From NCBI RefSeq assembly GCF_020283565.1, contig NC_060060.1, positions 12,214,001 to 12,278,000 of the forward strand: DNA of 64,000 nucleotides. The letters run 5' to 3'. Position 1 is the first letter of the stretch; the number at the start of each line of letters is the position of its first letter. A model generated the notes under the pieces. The model searched no databases. It was not told the origin of the DNA and saw nothing but the letters and a program-made list of their open reading frames with translations. This document shows positions 1 through 11,871 of the stretch, one piece after another. This DNA comes from Trifolium pratense. Its lineage: Eukaryota; Streptophyta; Magnoliopsida; Fabales; Fabaceae. The translations under genes were made by a program, and so were the position numbers.

Positions 1-1795
1 TCGTCTTTATATTCCTTGCCACATTTGCACAAGCTTATTTTTCTGACTGATTCTGCTTGTAGCTTAAAAAACACATGCATATTTTGGTTGGCTTTTTAAT
101 TGCTAGAATAGATGTCAAGCCAGGACATTGCTAAAAATAAGGCTTTGATGAAAATAAATATTCTTACAATGCAAGGACTTGAGAGCAGTAAAAAAACATT
201 TATCAGGTCGCTCTATTATGCAGAAATGCACAGCGAGATGAAATTCTTGCAATGCACAAAGTTACATGACACTTTAGTCGGATGATCTTATTCAAAACCA
301 GTGGAATAAGAAGACAAACAATCAATGCATGGCTAAGATTAAGACTCATGAAAGAGCAAGTGGGAGGCTGAAAAATTAGGCCAGTGAGAGTACTTGCTTG
401 ATATTGTATTCAACCTATTATTGTTAGTATGTACCTGTACTTTATATTTGTATATTGTTTCAACTTATTCAGCACATTCTACTTATATTGCCTTGCTTTT
501 TCCCCTTTCCTTTATCAATACTTCAATTTGGACAAAAGAAAATTTTCTAAGTATGTAGTGCACATAAAAAATGAAAACCAACAGCACTTTATGAAGACTG
601 AAAATTAATAGTATAAATCTCTATTAATGTTTGCAACACAGCACTTCCAGTTCTTTGCACTTTAAGTGCCTGTGCACAGGGCAAAATGTTATAGCCATTA
701 GCCAACAATCAGGTGATCTATTTAGTAGTGTTAAGCATATTTTCATCATGGTTTACGGTCTACTTAACTGATATATAGAAGTAGACGGTGCTTAATTTCT
801 ATGCATTGGATATATGTTAAGACAATGCAAATATCAAGTGCAGTGTACATAATGATAGGATGCGACAATAACAAATAATAGGAATGAAAACATGTGAAGC
901 TGTGTTGCCTTGCAAAGTGAAGGTGAGAAAAGAAATGGTGTAAAAGAAAGTAAATTGAATGAGTTTCTTAACTATCTTCTCTTACTCTTAATAAACTAAC
1001 CAATTGAATGTTTCTTTCCAGTCTGTTATAACATATCTAAAGAAATATCGGGTTGGTTAGTTTGTTAACTTTTGTGGCATCATTGCTAGTTGAGGATGCT
1101 AGTGGCAGAAACGACGCAGAGAAATGCATAAAGTATGGGGAAAGGGGATGAATTTTATAAGTTCTTAATCATGCAAGTAACATAAATGTGCATCCATTAC
1201 TATTTGCATTTAATGAATGCTATTTTGAAAATTGGGATAGCTCAGTGAAATCAAAATAGATCAATAGTAAGACAAGTAATGTTAATGTTGTTATCATGGG
1301 ATCGATTTGTTATGCATTAATTGCAATTGTAACTTCATAGAATTGGCACGTAAGCAATAGCAATTGCAACAGTTAAAGTTGATGCCAAAGCAAAATGCAA
1401 AGGCAGGGGTTGCCACTATCACAATTATGCTACCCTTATCTGGACGTGTTGAAAACTTAAACTAGAAATAGAAAATGACACACAAATTCAAAGAGTATGA
1501 GGAAAGGACTGAATTTTAATGGCTTTTAAATATGGAAGTAATATAATTGTGCACTCATTGCCCTTTTATTGCAAGTCATTCCCAATTAATAAAAGGGAGT
1601 AAAACCCTTTGATCATAGGAGAAGTGGAAAGACTCGTAAGTATTTGACAATGCATTGCCAAAATAAAAAATGAAGATTGCATGCTGTACAGTGGAATGCC
1701 AGAACTTGAAAATGCTTCCATTCCTTCATGAAAGTTCCTATCACCCATCAACACTGCGCTGGCAACTTCAAAAAAAGCACACACTGTGCCGGCAA
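1..1795. other. Intergenic, no gene seen
   Basis: AT-rich DNA downstream of the NBS-LRR gene. The part nearest the gene (about 1560-1795) may be its 3' untranslated exon. The short open frames have no recognisable domain. I see no repeat with clear ends here. Confidence 0.5.
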
Positions 1796-4641
1796 TCAAT
1801 CTGCAGTATGATATGCAATTTTGGAAGTAAGTTTCCTAAATTATTGGCTCCGCATACAATGTATTTTGTACAGTCAAATTTTGTATTAAGATGAAATGGC
1901 TTACCGATTGATAAAATGTCTGTTGTCGATTCTATAATTGGAGTATTTTTGAACTCAAACAAATCTTTAGTTCGAAGTCTATGTTCAAAATCTACCGGCA
2001 TGCCTGTAATTTTAATTTTCTTCAAAGAAGTGATATCCTTCAGTCCTTCTGGAATCTTTCTTAGCTTCTCACACCGATCAATAACAATATACTCCAGCAT
2101 TGGCATTGCCTTTTCCTCAACTTTCCATTCCTCCAGTTCTTTCAAAAGAGTGAGCCGCAAAACGTGCAATTGTGAAAACCCTTCAGCACTGAAGCTCAAC
2201 TCTGTCCAATTGTATGCCTTTTTACCCAAAATGAGCATTTTAAGTTTTGGCAATCTCTCAAGTTTGGCAATAGACTCCTTCTGTAGGTGGGAATTATGTA
2301 AAGTTAATTTCAACAGATTCGGCGGGAACTCATGCGGATCAGGTAGCTTCTTGATCTTTCCATTCAAAGACAGCTTCTGAAGTTGTGTGCACTGAGACAG
2401 CTGCATAAAGATTGGAAATTCATCCTCTTCAGATTGAAGAGATAGTGACAGTGAATGAAGGTTGCGTAATCCTTGTATAGTAGAAAGAACAGAGTTCACC
2501 GTTGGTCCTGATAATCCATTTATCCCCAGCTGCCTAAGATTGGTCATATTTGCTAAACCACCATCTGATATCCAGTTTCCAGCCTCAATATACGGTAGGC
2601 TTTGTAGATTGGTTAATGTATCCAACCGTAGATGACCGCTATCTGGAGAATCAAACGGTGTATACAACAGCAAATGTCTCAAGTTTACCAACTTCCAAAT
2701 TACATTTGGTATTTTCTTAATAAAACAACAATACCTTAAATCAAGTGTTTGTAGGTTTAGTAAGTTTCCAATGGAAAGTGGAAGTTTTCCCTCGAGATTA
2801 GTCTTCCTCAATCCCAGATACCTTAATTGAATCAGGTCCCCTATAGTACTTGGCAAACTAACTAACCGAACACCATCTAATTCTAACACCCTGAGGAGCT
2901 TAAATTCTGTGTAGATGAAATCCAATTTCCTTTCTTGCATAAAACTCCTACGAATCCAGATGTTCTTGTCTAGAAATGTATTATATTCCCTATTGAAGAA
3001 GAACAGCGAACGCGAATAATCTGCAATGTGTTTTAAGAAATCATACCGTTCCTGGCAAGAATGTATAGAATGCCGCCGGGATTTAGTTAGCTGAGATGTT
3101 GACGATGATGAGCCTGCCATATCACCAAAATACTCCTCTATTCCTTTGGACACCGAAAGATCTCTAAGAAGATCATGAATGCGAATCGTCTTAACTCTCC
3201 CCAATGAACTCACCGTTCCCACTTGAATCATACACCTACCAATCAACTCATTCAAGTATCTCTGAGCTACATCTTCTGCAGTTTCCCCACCTTCTTGAGG
3301 TAAAAAACCTTCAGCAACCCATAATCGGATCAATTTTTTCGTCTGAATGTTCATACCCTTTGGGAAAAGACCCAAATAAAGAAAACATGATTTCAACGGT
3401 GAAGGCAAATCATTGTAACTCAAAGCCAAAATTCGTGTTATCTTCCCTTGATCCTCAAGCAAACCCCCTCTAATATTTTGCAACTCTCTAGCCCATTCCC
3501 CACTTGACTTCAACTTTCTAGACAACAAACCACCAATCACAACAACAGCAAGTGGCAAACCTTCACATTTCACCACAATTTCCTTAGCAAGATCCTCAAA
3601 CTCAGACGGTATCAAGCTTGCTCCAGGAAACGCTTTACTACGAAGCAATGCAAAACTCTCATCCTGATTCAACGGCCTTAACTGATGAGGATGACTATGT
3701 CCATCAGCATGTAAAGCAACCTCCCAAATCCTAGTTGTTAACAATATCTTACTCCCTAATTTCCTCTTAGGAAAAGCATATTTCAAACTATCCCAAACTT
3801 CCATACCCCAAATATCATCAAGAACAACCAAATACCTTTTCTCAGCCAACACATTATGAAGCTTATTAACCAACTCTTCCACAGGAAACTTATCCATTTC
3901 ATCTCTTGCAAGAGCATCAACACCTCTAAGAATCCCTTGCAAAACATCTTTCCTCTTATACTCTTCAGAAACATAAACCCAAGCTTTACATTCAAAATGA
4001 TTCGCGATTCTACTATCGTTATAAAGCTTCTTCGCCAACGTTGTTTTCCCCAAACCACCCATACCAACAATCGAAACAACATGCCTTGTCGGTTCCAAAG
4101 TAACCAACTGAGCAAGAATTGAACCAAAATCCTCTTTAACTTCAACAACATACTCCTCTTCAGAATAATAAGGTGATGGCTGTCTCCAAAGTCTTAACCT
4201 TTCATTATCACCGTCACCACCGTCATTAGGATTAGGGTTAGGGTTTTTGACAACAACACCGTACATTTCACGTCTGTCGGAAATATCTTTGATTTTTTTG
4301 AGGATTCTATCAATTTTTGTACCGAGTTTGTAGAGATGAAAAAGTGTGGAGATTTTGTTGTGGAAATTGGTTTGGATTGTTGAATTGTAGATGTGGGTTT
4401 CAATGATTTCTTCAGCTTCGAAAGCTACGTTTCGGATCTCAGAAACCCACATTCGAACACGTTCGTTGGATTGTTGTTTAGCATCAGCATCTTTTAAGAA
4501 ACATTGCATCCATGATAATTGGTTTTTGAGAGATTCGACTTGGTCTCTTACTGTTGATATGTGTGAGATTGTTGATGTTGCTTGTTCTACGAGTAGTTCT
4601 GTTAGTTTTGTTACAACTGTTGATACTGCTACCTCGGCCAT
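1796..4641 (-). CDS. CC-NBS-LRR (CNL) disease resistance protein
   Basis: Intracellular immune receptor of the coiled-coil NBS-LRR class, expected to sense pathogen effectors through an ATP/ADP switch. The start at 4641 begins MAEVAVSTVV, usual for the class. A coiled coil fills about residues 1-125, with an acidic EDVID-like stretch (FEAEEIIE) near 74-81. NB-ARC motifs follow in order: P-loop GMGGLGKTT at 193-201, kinase-2 LVVLDDIW at 271-278, RNBS-B LLTTR, GLPL at 361-364, RNBS-D around CFLYLGLFP at 419-427, and an MHD-position motif reading IHD at 488-490. Leucine-rich repeats run from about 560 to the end. The unspliced frame reads on to 1768, but a consensus donor lies at 1904 and an acceptor AG at 1801-1802. 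Splicing this 104-bp intron gives a stop at once and a protein of about 913 residues; that C-terminal model is inference. Confidence 0.93.
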
Positions 4642-5240
4642 CTTAGGTTTGATCTTGTGCTGTAACTGTAAGATATATGGTGGTTAGTTTGGGATTTTGG
4701 TTGGACTGTTTCTTCAATGAACTCTGTTTCTTTCTTCTTTTTCTTAACTCCCTTGACTGTTTCTTCTCTTTTCTTTGCATTTTGATTATAGAAAAACTAA
4801 GTGCTGTAAGTAAATTGCAACGCGTTTCTCAATTTTCTTTGTTTTGTCGGCAGTTAATTAACTAATTAATTAATTAAACATCTATTTCTTTGATTTAGTG
4901 GTGTTTGACACAGAATTTGATAAGGAATGTCATGATTCGATGCACCATGTACCATGTACACAGGCCATGGTAAGCTCCTCGCATTACATGAACAAGTGTT
5001 TTTGTTGTTGCTTGATGTGCCTCTAGAAACGTCTCAAAAAGTCACTTGTATGACTTTTCTGTTTTGTCGTACAATAATGTAGCCCTAAAGATCACCACTT
5101 TTCGATGGTAAAATTCCGAGAATACTACTAGTGGTCTATGTGAACTATTTGTGCAATATGTTGAATCAAGAGAACCCACGTTACCAAAATATCCATAATC
5201 AAATAGCATTCTTGCATCTGCCCCATTTACTAAACTTATT
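4642..5240. other. Upstream region of the NBS-LRR gene
   Basis: Non-coding stretch 5' of the minus-strand NBS-LRR gene, expected to hold its promoter and 5' leader. I cannot fix a transcription start. No conserved gene or bounded repeat is visible. Confidence 0.4.
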
Positions 5241-5640
5241 TGCCTTTAAATTAACTCATTTGTTGAAGATCGGCATCATCTGCTGGATCAATTTGTTGAC
5301 GGTAAATTTCTGAAACTTTTTGTTGAGATGACATCATTTGAGTTGTTTCTTGTGTGGGTAGCATATGATTATGTTCCACCATAAAATCTTGAACCATCCA
5401 ATTTTCACTCATATTCTTATAACCTATCCTTGCTTGACAATTAGTTATCATCTTTGATCTTGGCTTGATTTTTTTAAAATCTCGTTTATTCGGTTTACGT
5501 AAGCCTTCTGTGCAACACACGAACTGCAAGAAGTAGCTAAACCTTAGTGGTCATTGCTTTTGTGTGTATATTGTTTTCTCACTCTAAACACATTTTTTCC
5601 CCAATAATCAATCCAAAACTTCCTAGCATCATTAATGTTA
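5240..5640 (-). pseudogene. FAR1-type DNA-binding domain fragment, broken
   Basis: Reading the minus strand gives a FAR1/WRKY-GCM1-like zinc-finger domain: a segment with FWIDYWGKNVFRVRKQ, then FVCCTEGLRKPNKR, a CQARIGYK segment, and the typical W-x-V-x-DF-x3-HNH region (WMVQDFMVEHNH). FAR1 family proteins are plant transcription factors descended from Mutator-like transposases. The copy is damaged: an in-frame TAA lies at about 5544-5546, and a frame change near 5525 separates the first part from the second. No MULE transposase core or SWIM finger follows, so this is an isolated fragment of a gene or a transposon. Confidence 0.7.
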
Positions 5641-6800
5641 TAAAAAAACATTCTCTTTTTTTTGGCATATTGTATAAATAATCCTACATTTTTCAAAAGA
5701 ATAAATATATAGTATTATTTACTGATGAATAATAAACCAATAAGTTCATTCAATCCATTTGGTAACAAGAAAACATGGAAGCAATAAGAAAAATTACAAA
5801 TCAAATGCATAAAACCACTAAGCATATAAACACACATAGATTCATTTGAAATAATGGTTTAATTTAAATAATTTGAATGCTCTGTTTGGTAGTGTACTAG
5901 TTTAGTAATTTCGTACACAGTTATCAATTTATAAATGCTTTATATGATTAAGATTAAGATATTATGGATCAACAGGTTGAGCATATAGTGAAATACTAAG
6001 GATTAATAGAGTTTTTTTTTCCTTCAATTATCTTATCTCTTAGCATGGAACTAATATTAAAAGTTAGAAATGAAGTATGACATCAAAATTATTGACTAAT
6101 TTACTATTTGATATCACATTAAATTAAATACAATTTTTATATTTCACATAAATGTAAAAAAAAATAAAAAATAAAATATGTCTTGCCATTTGTTCGTCTT
6201 CATGACCACATATCCCTGGATTCAAGTCCTAAAGAAGTAGAAATACATGATAGTCATCATACTATGCCTTCAAAGACAAATCATCTGTTCAATTCTCCAA
6301 GTCCCGGTTTTATAATTGATGGTCCTACTTTCTTGCACATTAAGAACATCTCTATAAAGTCAATGAAAAAATTTCATATTTAAACAGGGGGAGATAAATT
6401 CAATAAAAAAACATATGGGGGCGAAATACTAAGATTAAGATATTAAGATAAGTATAACTATAAATACATATCAAACATATTCCTAAATAGCAATGACAAT
6501 AAAATCAATACTCAGATGTACCTGTCCAAACCTTACGTATCCACTTTAATGAAAAAAACTTAAGTTGACTGAATTTGAATTCGAATTTAGATTTTCCCCA
6601 ATTTAAAAAAAAAACAGGTTTAAGGTGATAATGGTGAGATTGATATCCACCTCAAACTCATCATCGCCAAAGATAGTAAAATATAATAAGATAGATTAAT
6701 CCTTTATTTTAATTTTCCACATAAAAGACTGTAAAAAGAGTAAAGACACCACGAAGGAGGTTGCGTTTTACAAAATCCTGTCGTAACCAAATTGGGAAAT
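5641..6800. other. AT-rich intergenic, no gene seen
   Basis: Low-complexity AT-rich sequence between the FAR1 fragment and the glutaredoxin promoter. A 66-codon open frame at 6183-6383 shows no recognisable domain. A TATA-like TATATAG at about 6816-6822 may serve the glutaredoxin gene downstream. Confidence 0.4.
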
Positions 6801-6872
6801 GAATCCATCCATCCATATATAGATTATTAATCAAACGTGGAAGTAACGTAGTGAGACAGTGCCGACAGAAGA

Positions 6873-9800
6873 ATGAAGAATTCACGGTGGTGTATGGCGG
6901 TGACTCTAACGATGTTATCCGTTTTACCGTTTTTGGTTGAGAATGGAAATGGACCGGTACAAGTAGTAGAAGCCTCAAATTCAGTTTCTGCCTTCGTTCA
7001 AAACGCAATCTACTCCAACAGAATCACCATCTTCTCCAAATCATATTGCCCGTATGTATTAATTATAACTCAATTCAATTCCAATTATTATTACTTTTTT
7101 ACGGTATAATATAATATAATATGATTGTTAGAATTAGAGATACACAAATAGGAAAAGAGAAAGACGGCTAGGGTTTCAATAGAATACCAATAGCTTAACG
7201 TTACAAAAAGGTTACTGAGAGAATATATAATAAAACCTAATGGACTCTAAACTAATAGGCCCAATAACATAGACTATTATTTTATTATCTAACACCTACT
7301 CTCAAACTCATGATGCATCAACAAGAAGCATTATGAGTTTGTCAAACAAAATACGAAAATAAAATAAACTACCAAATAAAATAAACTTCTAACATCACCC
7401 CTCAAGCTAAAGCTTACTAAGCTTTAAGCTTGTTACAAATTAGCCCTGACAACAAATCAACCAAATTAAGATCACGATCAACGCAGCAATTTACCATCAA
7501 AGAGGGGAGAACTAAATCAAATTAAGCCAACATCCAATCCAATGCAGTCCAAGCTAACCATAAACCAAATCAATCGAACAAACTCAAACTAAACCAATCA
7601 TAAGAATCAATAGGGAGAAGTGCAATAGGGAGAAGTGCAATGCAATCAGAAGAGAAGTGCAATAGGGGGAGAAGTGCAATGCAATCAGAAGAGAAGTGCA
7701 ATAGGGGGAGAAGTGCAATGCGATCAAAAAAAGTGCAATAGGGGGAGAAGTGCAATACAATCAGAAAAGAAGTGCAATAGGGGGAGAAGTGCAATACAAT
7801 CAGAAGAAGTGCAATAGGGGGAGAAGTGCAATGCAATCAGAAGAGAAGTGCAATAGAGGGAGAAGTGCAATGCAATCAGAAGAAGTGCAATGGGAGAAGT
7901 TCAATGCAATCAGAAGTGCAATGCAATCAGAAAAAATGCAATAGGGGGAGAAGTGCAATGCAATCAGTGCAATAGGGAGAAGTACAATACAATCGGAAGT
8001 GCAATGTAATTAGAACCAATTCAAATCAAACATAACTAAACCAATACCAAATCAAATATTCCAACTTTTTTTTTTTGACGTTCATTCATCTCTTAGCAAT
8101 TTGAACCACAAATTGAAACTCCAGTAAAATATCAGTAAATATCACTAATTCCAAAGTAGCTAACAAACCCATGAAGAACAAACATGTTCATGCTTTGACC
8201 AACTAGTAGAGATGTATGAATAAACAATTGTGTTTCCCCGAACCGAATGCAAAATAACCAAAATTGTCAGCCAACAAAACATGTTGTCAGCAACAAAGCA
8301 AAGACGCCACCCAATTCACAAAGGCCACAAAGGTAATACCCTCCTCAAAACTTTACCAACATATAGAGATTGCAAACTATACACACAGTATTCCCAAATT
8401 TTTTTTTTTTGGGAACTCGGCAGCGGAACTACAACATACCATCTAAGGAGGATCGAAATAAGCTCTCGATACCATGTTAGAATTAGAGATACACAAATAG
8501 GAAAAGAGAAAGACGGCTAGGGTTTCAATAGAATACCAATAGCTTAACGTTACAAAAAGGTTACTGAGAGAATATATAATAAAACCTAATGGACTCTAAA
8601 CTAATAGGCCCAATAACATAGACTATTATTTTATTATCTAACAATGATCACATCACAATGTTTCTCTTTTCCAATCTTTCGTTGGTAGGTATTGTTTGCG
8701 CGCTAAACGTGTTTTTGTTGAACTAAATGAGCAACCGTTTGTTGTTGAGCTGGATTTGCGAGGTATTCATCAATCATAACTCTGTCCGATTTCTTCTTCT
8801 GTGCCGCTGTTTCATAAACAACTTAATTTGTAGCTTATAGCATAAGTGCTTATCATGTTAAGTGCTTATGTATAATCTATAGGCCCGTTTGAATTCACTT
8901 ATTTTTGAGCTTAAGATGCAAATAAATAAGTTTTTATGTATTACTCCCTCTGCTTTCTTAAGTGTCCAATTCTATCATATTTAGGGTTTCTAATGAACTA
9001 TGCAGTTTGTGTTTTAAGATACCATTTGTCAATTATTATTATCTTTTTCGATATATATTTTTTATATATATTTGAAAAACTAGAGTTTTTTTTTTTAAAA
9101 AAAATAAAAATAAAGTTTGTTCTTTTTTTTCCGATAGGAAAGTTTGTTGCTTTTGACATTGAGTTCTCTAGCACCTGAGTCTGTTACGGTGAGTGAGGAA
9201 GCCTTTAAATTGAAAGCAGGCCTTTCTTTTATTCAAGTAGGAATTATAGGCAAGCTAGCAATTCTTCAAGTGAGAGTTTACATCCGGTGCTACATTTTTT
9301 ATATTCATATTTAAACAGAATTTGTTACCTATAATAATGGTTCATCGAAGATTTAAATAAGATGAGTACTAGGTGCAAAAAATAGGAATTTATTGGTGAA
9401 TTAAGATGAGGGTATAATAGGAAGATATGGTGCAAAAATCTACTTTCTTAATTTGGTGTTATCATTCTAACTGGACACTTTTAAGAAAACTGATGGAGTA
9501 TAAGTTTTTCAATGTAGTTTATGAAAAAACAGCTTATAAAGATACAATTTTTGTAAGTGAAAACTTATGAATTAACATAAAAATTTATTTATTTGCATAA
9601 GCTATTTTGATAAGCTCAAAAATAAGTCAAATCCAAACGGGCTATAACAAAAGTTAAATTGTTTTCGCACAAACTATAAGTTAAGTTGTTTTCATAATCT
9701 CAAGAACTTATGAAAATAAGTTGAAAACTGTTTTGGTAAGTTGTCTCAATCAGTCTCACAAGTGGTTATGACGTAGATAAACTCAAATAAGGCAATCCAA

Positions 9801-11871
9801 ACAGGCAATGATTATCATTATTCAAACTTATCTAATGTCGGTCTTAAATTTTTTTGTGCTTGTGCAGATGATGGGTATGAAATTCAGAGTGTTCTTCTGG
9901 ATTTGATAGGTAGAAGGACGGTTCCGCAAGTATTTGTCTATGGCAAGCATATTGGTGGATCAGATGGTTAGTTTTTGCTTCTTAGCTTTTTGCTTTTCTG
10001 GGTTATTATTATCTAAGACTAAACTGTCAATTTAGTCCTCAAATATCACACTCTCTCTTAGGTCTTGTTTAAATAAGCAACTTATTTTGAAGCTTATGTA
10101 CAATTTATTTCTATAACAAACGATTAAAAAAAATTAAAATGGTTTCATATAAGGTACATGTTGTTTTCATAAGCTATCTTGAAGGACTTGTGAAAATAAG
10201 CTGAAAACAACTTATGAATATGTCATAAGTTGTTTTCATAATTTCTTCCAAACAGTCTCACAAGTGCTTATGCTGGTAGGTAAGCTGAAATAAGTCAATC
10301 CAAACAGGTCCATAGTCCTCAAGTATCACACTCTTTCCTACTTAGTCTTTAAACTATATAATATGATAATAAATAAATAGGCATTTGGATTCTCTCTCCA
10401 ACATGCATCCCTCTATATCCAGAAAAGTAAGGAATAATAAGGGTGGACTGTGAGAAAGATAGGGATTAAATGGAGAGAGCTGGAGAGAAATTTTGCTGGA
10501 AAGGATCTACATCCTAAACTATGTGAAAATTTATCTCTTTAGGTCCCCAAGGCATATATGAAAACTAGATTGAGACCTGCGCAATACGCAGGTGAATTTT
10601 TTTGTTTGTATTTTATTAGAATTGAAAATGGTATTTCTATTCAGAGAATACTTTTCAACATTATCACATACACATTCGTTAGTGATTTAAAACAATTTAT
10701 AAGGATTTGGAGGCAAAAGCTAAGAGCCCTTTCCTACAAGCTAGTAGTACTTGCCTATGAAAATCCAGTGTGCTGAAAAGCCACTAGGCTCAAACATGAA
10801 CTATTCAACATCAAGTTAGTGGAAGCTAAGTTGAGACTCATGTCAAGTTAGTGGAAGTTAAATTGTGACTCATGCCATGTTAGTGAAACATGAAGAACTA
10901 AATCACAATAGAATTACATATTCAGGTCCCTTACTTTTTGTCCTTAAACTCTCAACTCAACAAATATGCACGGCAACTGGTTTTTTATAACAAATTTTAA
11001 TTATGTGAGACGTAGGTCTCTCACATACATAGTTGTAGATTAGTTAAAGCATGGTTGTTCAATAATACATTTTTTAGCAATGAACCTCTATACTGTTCAT
11101 TGTTTGTAACCAATATTATAGAGCTGGTAACATGAACACAAGATCACCTTCCAATCTTATATATCTTCAATGAAGCAACAATTTTTGAAATTATAGATAC
11201 ACAAGCAAGAGTGAAAAAAGAAAGAATGTGGCAATGTTGAACAACACAACATTGGGTCATAGAGGTGGAGTGGGACAGTTTTGTGTAACACATGTGTGTA
11301 ACATAAGTCTCATGACTCATATGTATTATTGAATTAATTAATGATCAATTATAGAATTAATTAGAGGACAAAAGGATGAATCATAAACTGAAATGCAAGA
11401 ATACGAAATGGAAGTGTTTATTTGGGTAGTAGGCACAAGATAGAAGATAGAACATGTTGTGGCTGTGTTTTAGATGCTGCCGCATCATAATTTGTATGAT
11501 GTAGCATATTTTGTATTACATGACATATGAAAAGATGAACTATCACAGTAAGATTTGAGACTCTGTTTTAGTATATTATAAATAGATTTGTCCCGTTCGT
11601 CCCTAGCATCTTAAGTACCAATGAGGCAGATTATAAATTAATTTAGGGACTAATTATTTTCATATACTAACGGCTAAACAGAGAGAATGATAATTAAGGG
11701 ATTAAATTGAAGGTTTACTGTATTACTATTATCCATATGCTATTACCAAATGTTAAGCTTTCTCTTTGTGTTTCAATATTCATTCTTAAGAAGTTTTGCT
11801 GTTTTTGCAATTTAGATCTCAGTGCTGCAGTCCAGAGTGGTGAATTGCAGAAGCTTCTAAAAGCAAGTTGA
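6873..11871 (+). CDS. Secretory CPYC-type glutaredoxin (GRXC3/C4-like), 4 exons
   Basis: Class I dithiol glutaredoxin: a glutathione-dependent thiol oxidoreductase reducing disulfides or mixed glutathione disulfides. Exons by splice consensus and continuity are 6873-7051, 8689-8762, 9868-9966 and 11816-11871, giving 408 bases and 135 residues with a TGA at the end. The N-terminus is hydrophobic ([15 protein letters not shown]) and reads as a signal sequence, as in Arabidopsis GRXC3 and GRXC4. The active site CPYC is rebuilt across the exon 1/2 junction (residues about 58-61). Glutathione-binding features follow: [17 protein letters not shown], with the cis-Pro in TVP and the GG. Intron 1 carries a TRIM-like element, intron 2 a MITE inside an older hairpin repeat, and intron 3 is 1.8 kb. 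The coding parts look intact, so the gene is probably functional. Confidence 0.93.
7126..7294 (-). repeat. 3' LTR of TRIM-like element
   Basis: 169 bp with TG...CA ends, apparently identical to 8475-8643. It lies at the 3' end of the element because the element reads on the minus strand. Confidence 0.9.
7609..8010. repeat. 39-bp tandem repeat array inside the TRIM-like element
   Basis: About ten imperfect copies of a 39-bp unit built from GAAGTGCAATAGGGGGA and GAAGTGCAATGCAATCAGAA. The spacing between GCAATCAGAA copies at 7642 and 7681 is 39 bp. Copies towards the right end are shortened or altered. The frames opened by this array on either strand are low-complexity and not genes. Confidence 0.9.
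8475..8643 (-). repeat. 5' LTR of TRIM-like element
   Basis: 169-bp LTR with a TATA-like TTATATATTC on the minus strand. The primer-binding site abuts it at 8461-8474. Confidence 0.88.
8882..9645. repeat. Hairpin-type repeat interrupted by a MITE
   Basis: The left end (GGCCCGTTTGAATTCACTTA, continuing to about 8940) and the complement of about 9560-9645 (GCCCGTTTGGATTTGACTTA and onward) form long imperfect inverted repeats. Both contain TTTTTGAGCTTA and ATAAATAA segments. The element at 8944-9498 splits it. Related sequence continues to about 9805 and recurs at 10050-10315 in intron 3 and near 29970-30250. Confidence 0.6.
8944..9498. mobile_element. Stowaway-like MITE in glutaredoxin intron 2
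   Basis: Ends are CTCCCTCTGCTTTCTTAAG and the complement of a terminal CTGATGGAG, each next to TA (8942-8943 and 9499-9500), as for Tc1/mariner MITEs. The right part (ATTGGTGAATTAAG, ACTTTCTTAATTTGGTGTTA) matches, in reverse, the MITE at 41194-41560. About 190 bp in the middle is absent from that copy. Confidence 0.75.

Larger units (their letters stand above)
7126..8643 (-). mobile_element. TRIM-like non-autonomous LTR retrotransposon in glutaredoxin intron 1
   Basis: Two direct repeats of 169 bp (7126-7294 and 8475-8643) begin TG and end CA. By eye they are identical, and they are flanked by a 5-bp duplication ATGAT (7121-7125 and 8644-8648). On the minus strand the repeat at 8475-8643 is the 5' LTR. 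It is followed by TGGTATCGAGAGCT (8461-8474), a primer-binding site fitting initiator tRNA-Met. A purine-rich tract (GAGTTTGAGAGTAGG) precedes the other LTR. The 1,180-bp interior has no gag or pol. It holds a 39-bp tandem array. Identical LTRs imply a young insertion moved by enzymes supplied in trans. Confidence 0.9.

Noticed and set aside
6183..6383. 66-codon frame followed by a GGGGGAGA tract, possibly a retroelement end
   Set aside because: No recognisable protein similarity and no LTR after the purine tract.
7570..7944. Open frames on both strands across the 39-bp array
   Set aside because: They arise from the repeat period being a multiple of three and have repetitive composition with no domain.
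7609..8010. Regular repeats with short intervals, at first glance array-like as in CRISPR
   Set aside because: The units are a plain 39-bp tandem repeat with no unique spacers, inside a plant retroelement.
10566..10592. Short hairpin ACCTGCG...CGCAGGT in glutaredoxin intron 3
   Set aside because: A seven-base stem is expected by chance in 64 kb and has no supporting context.
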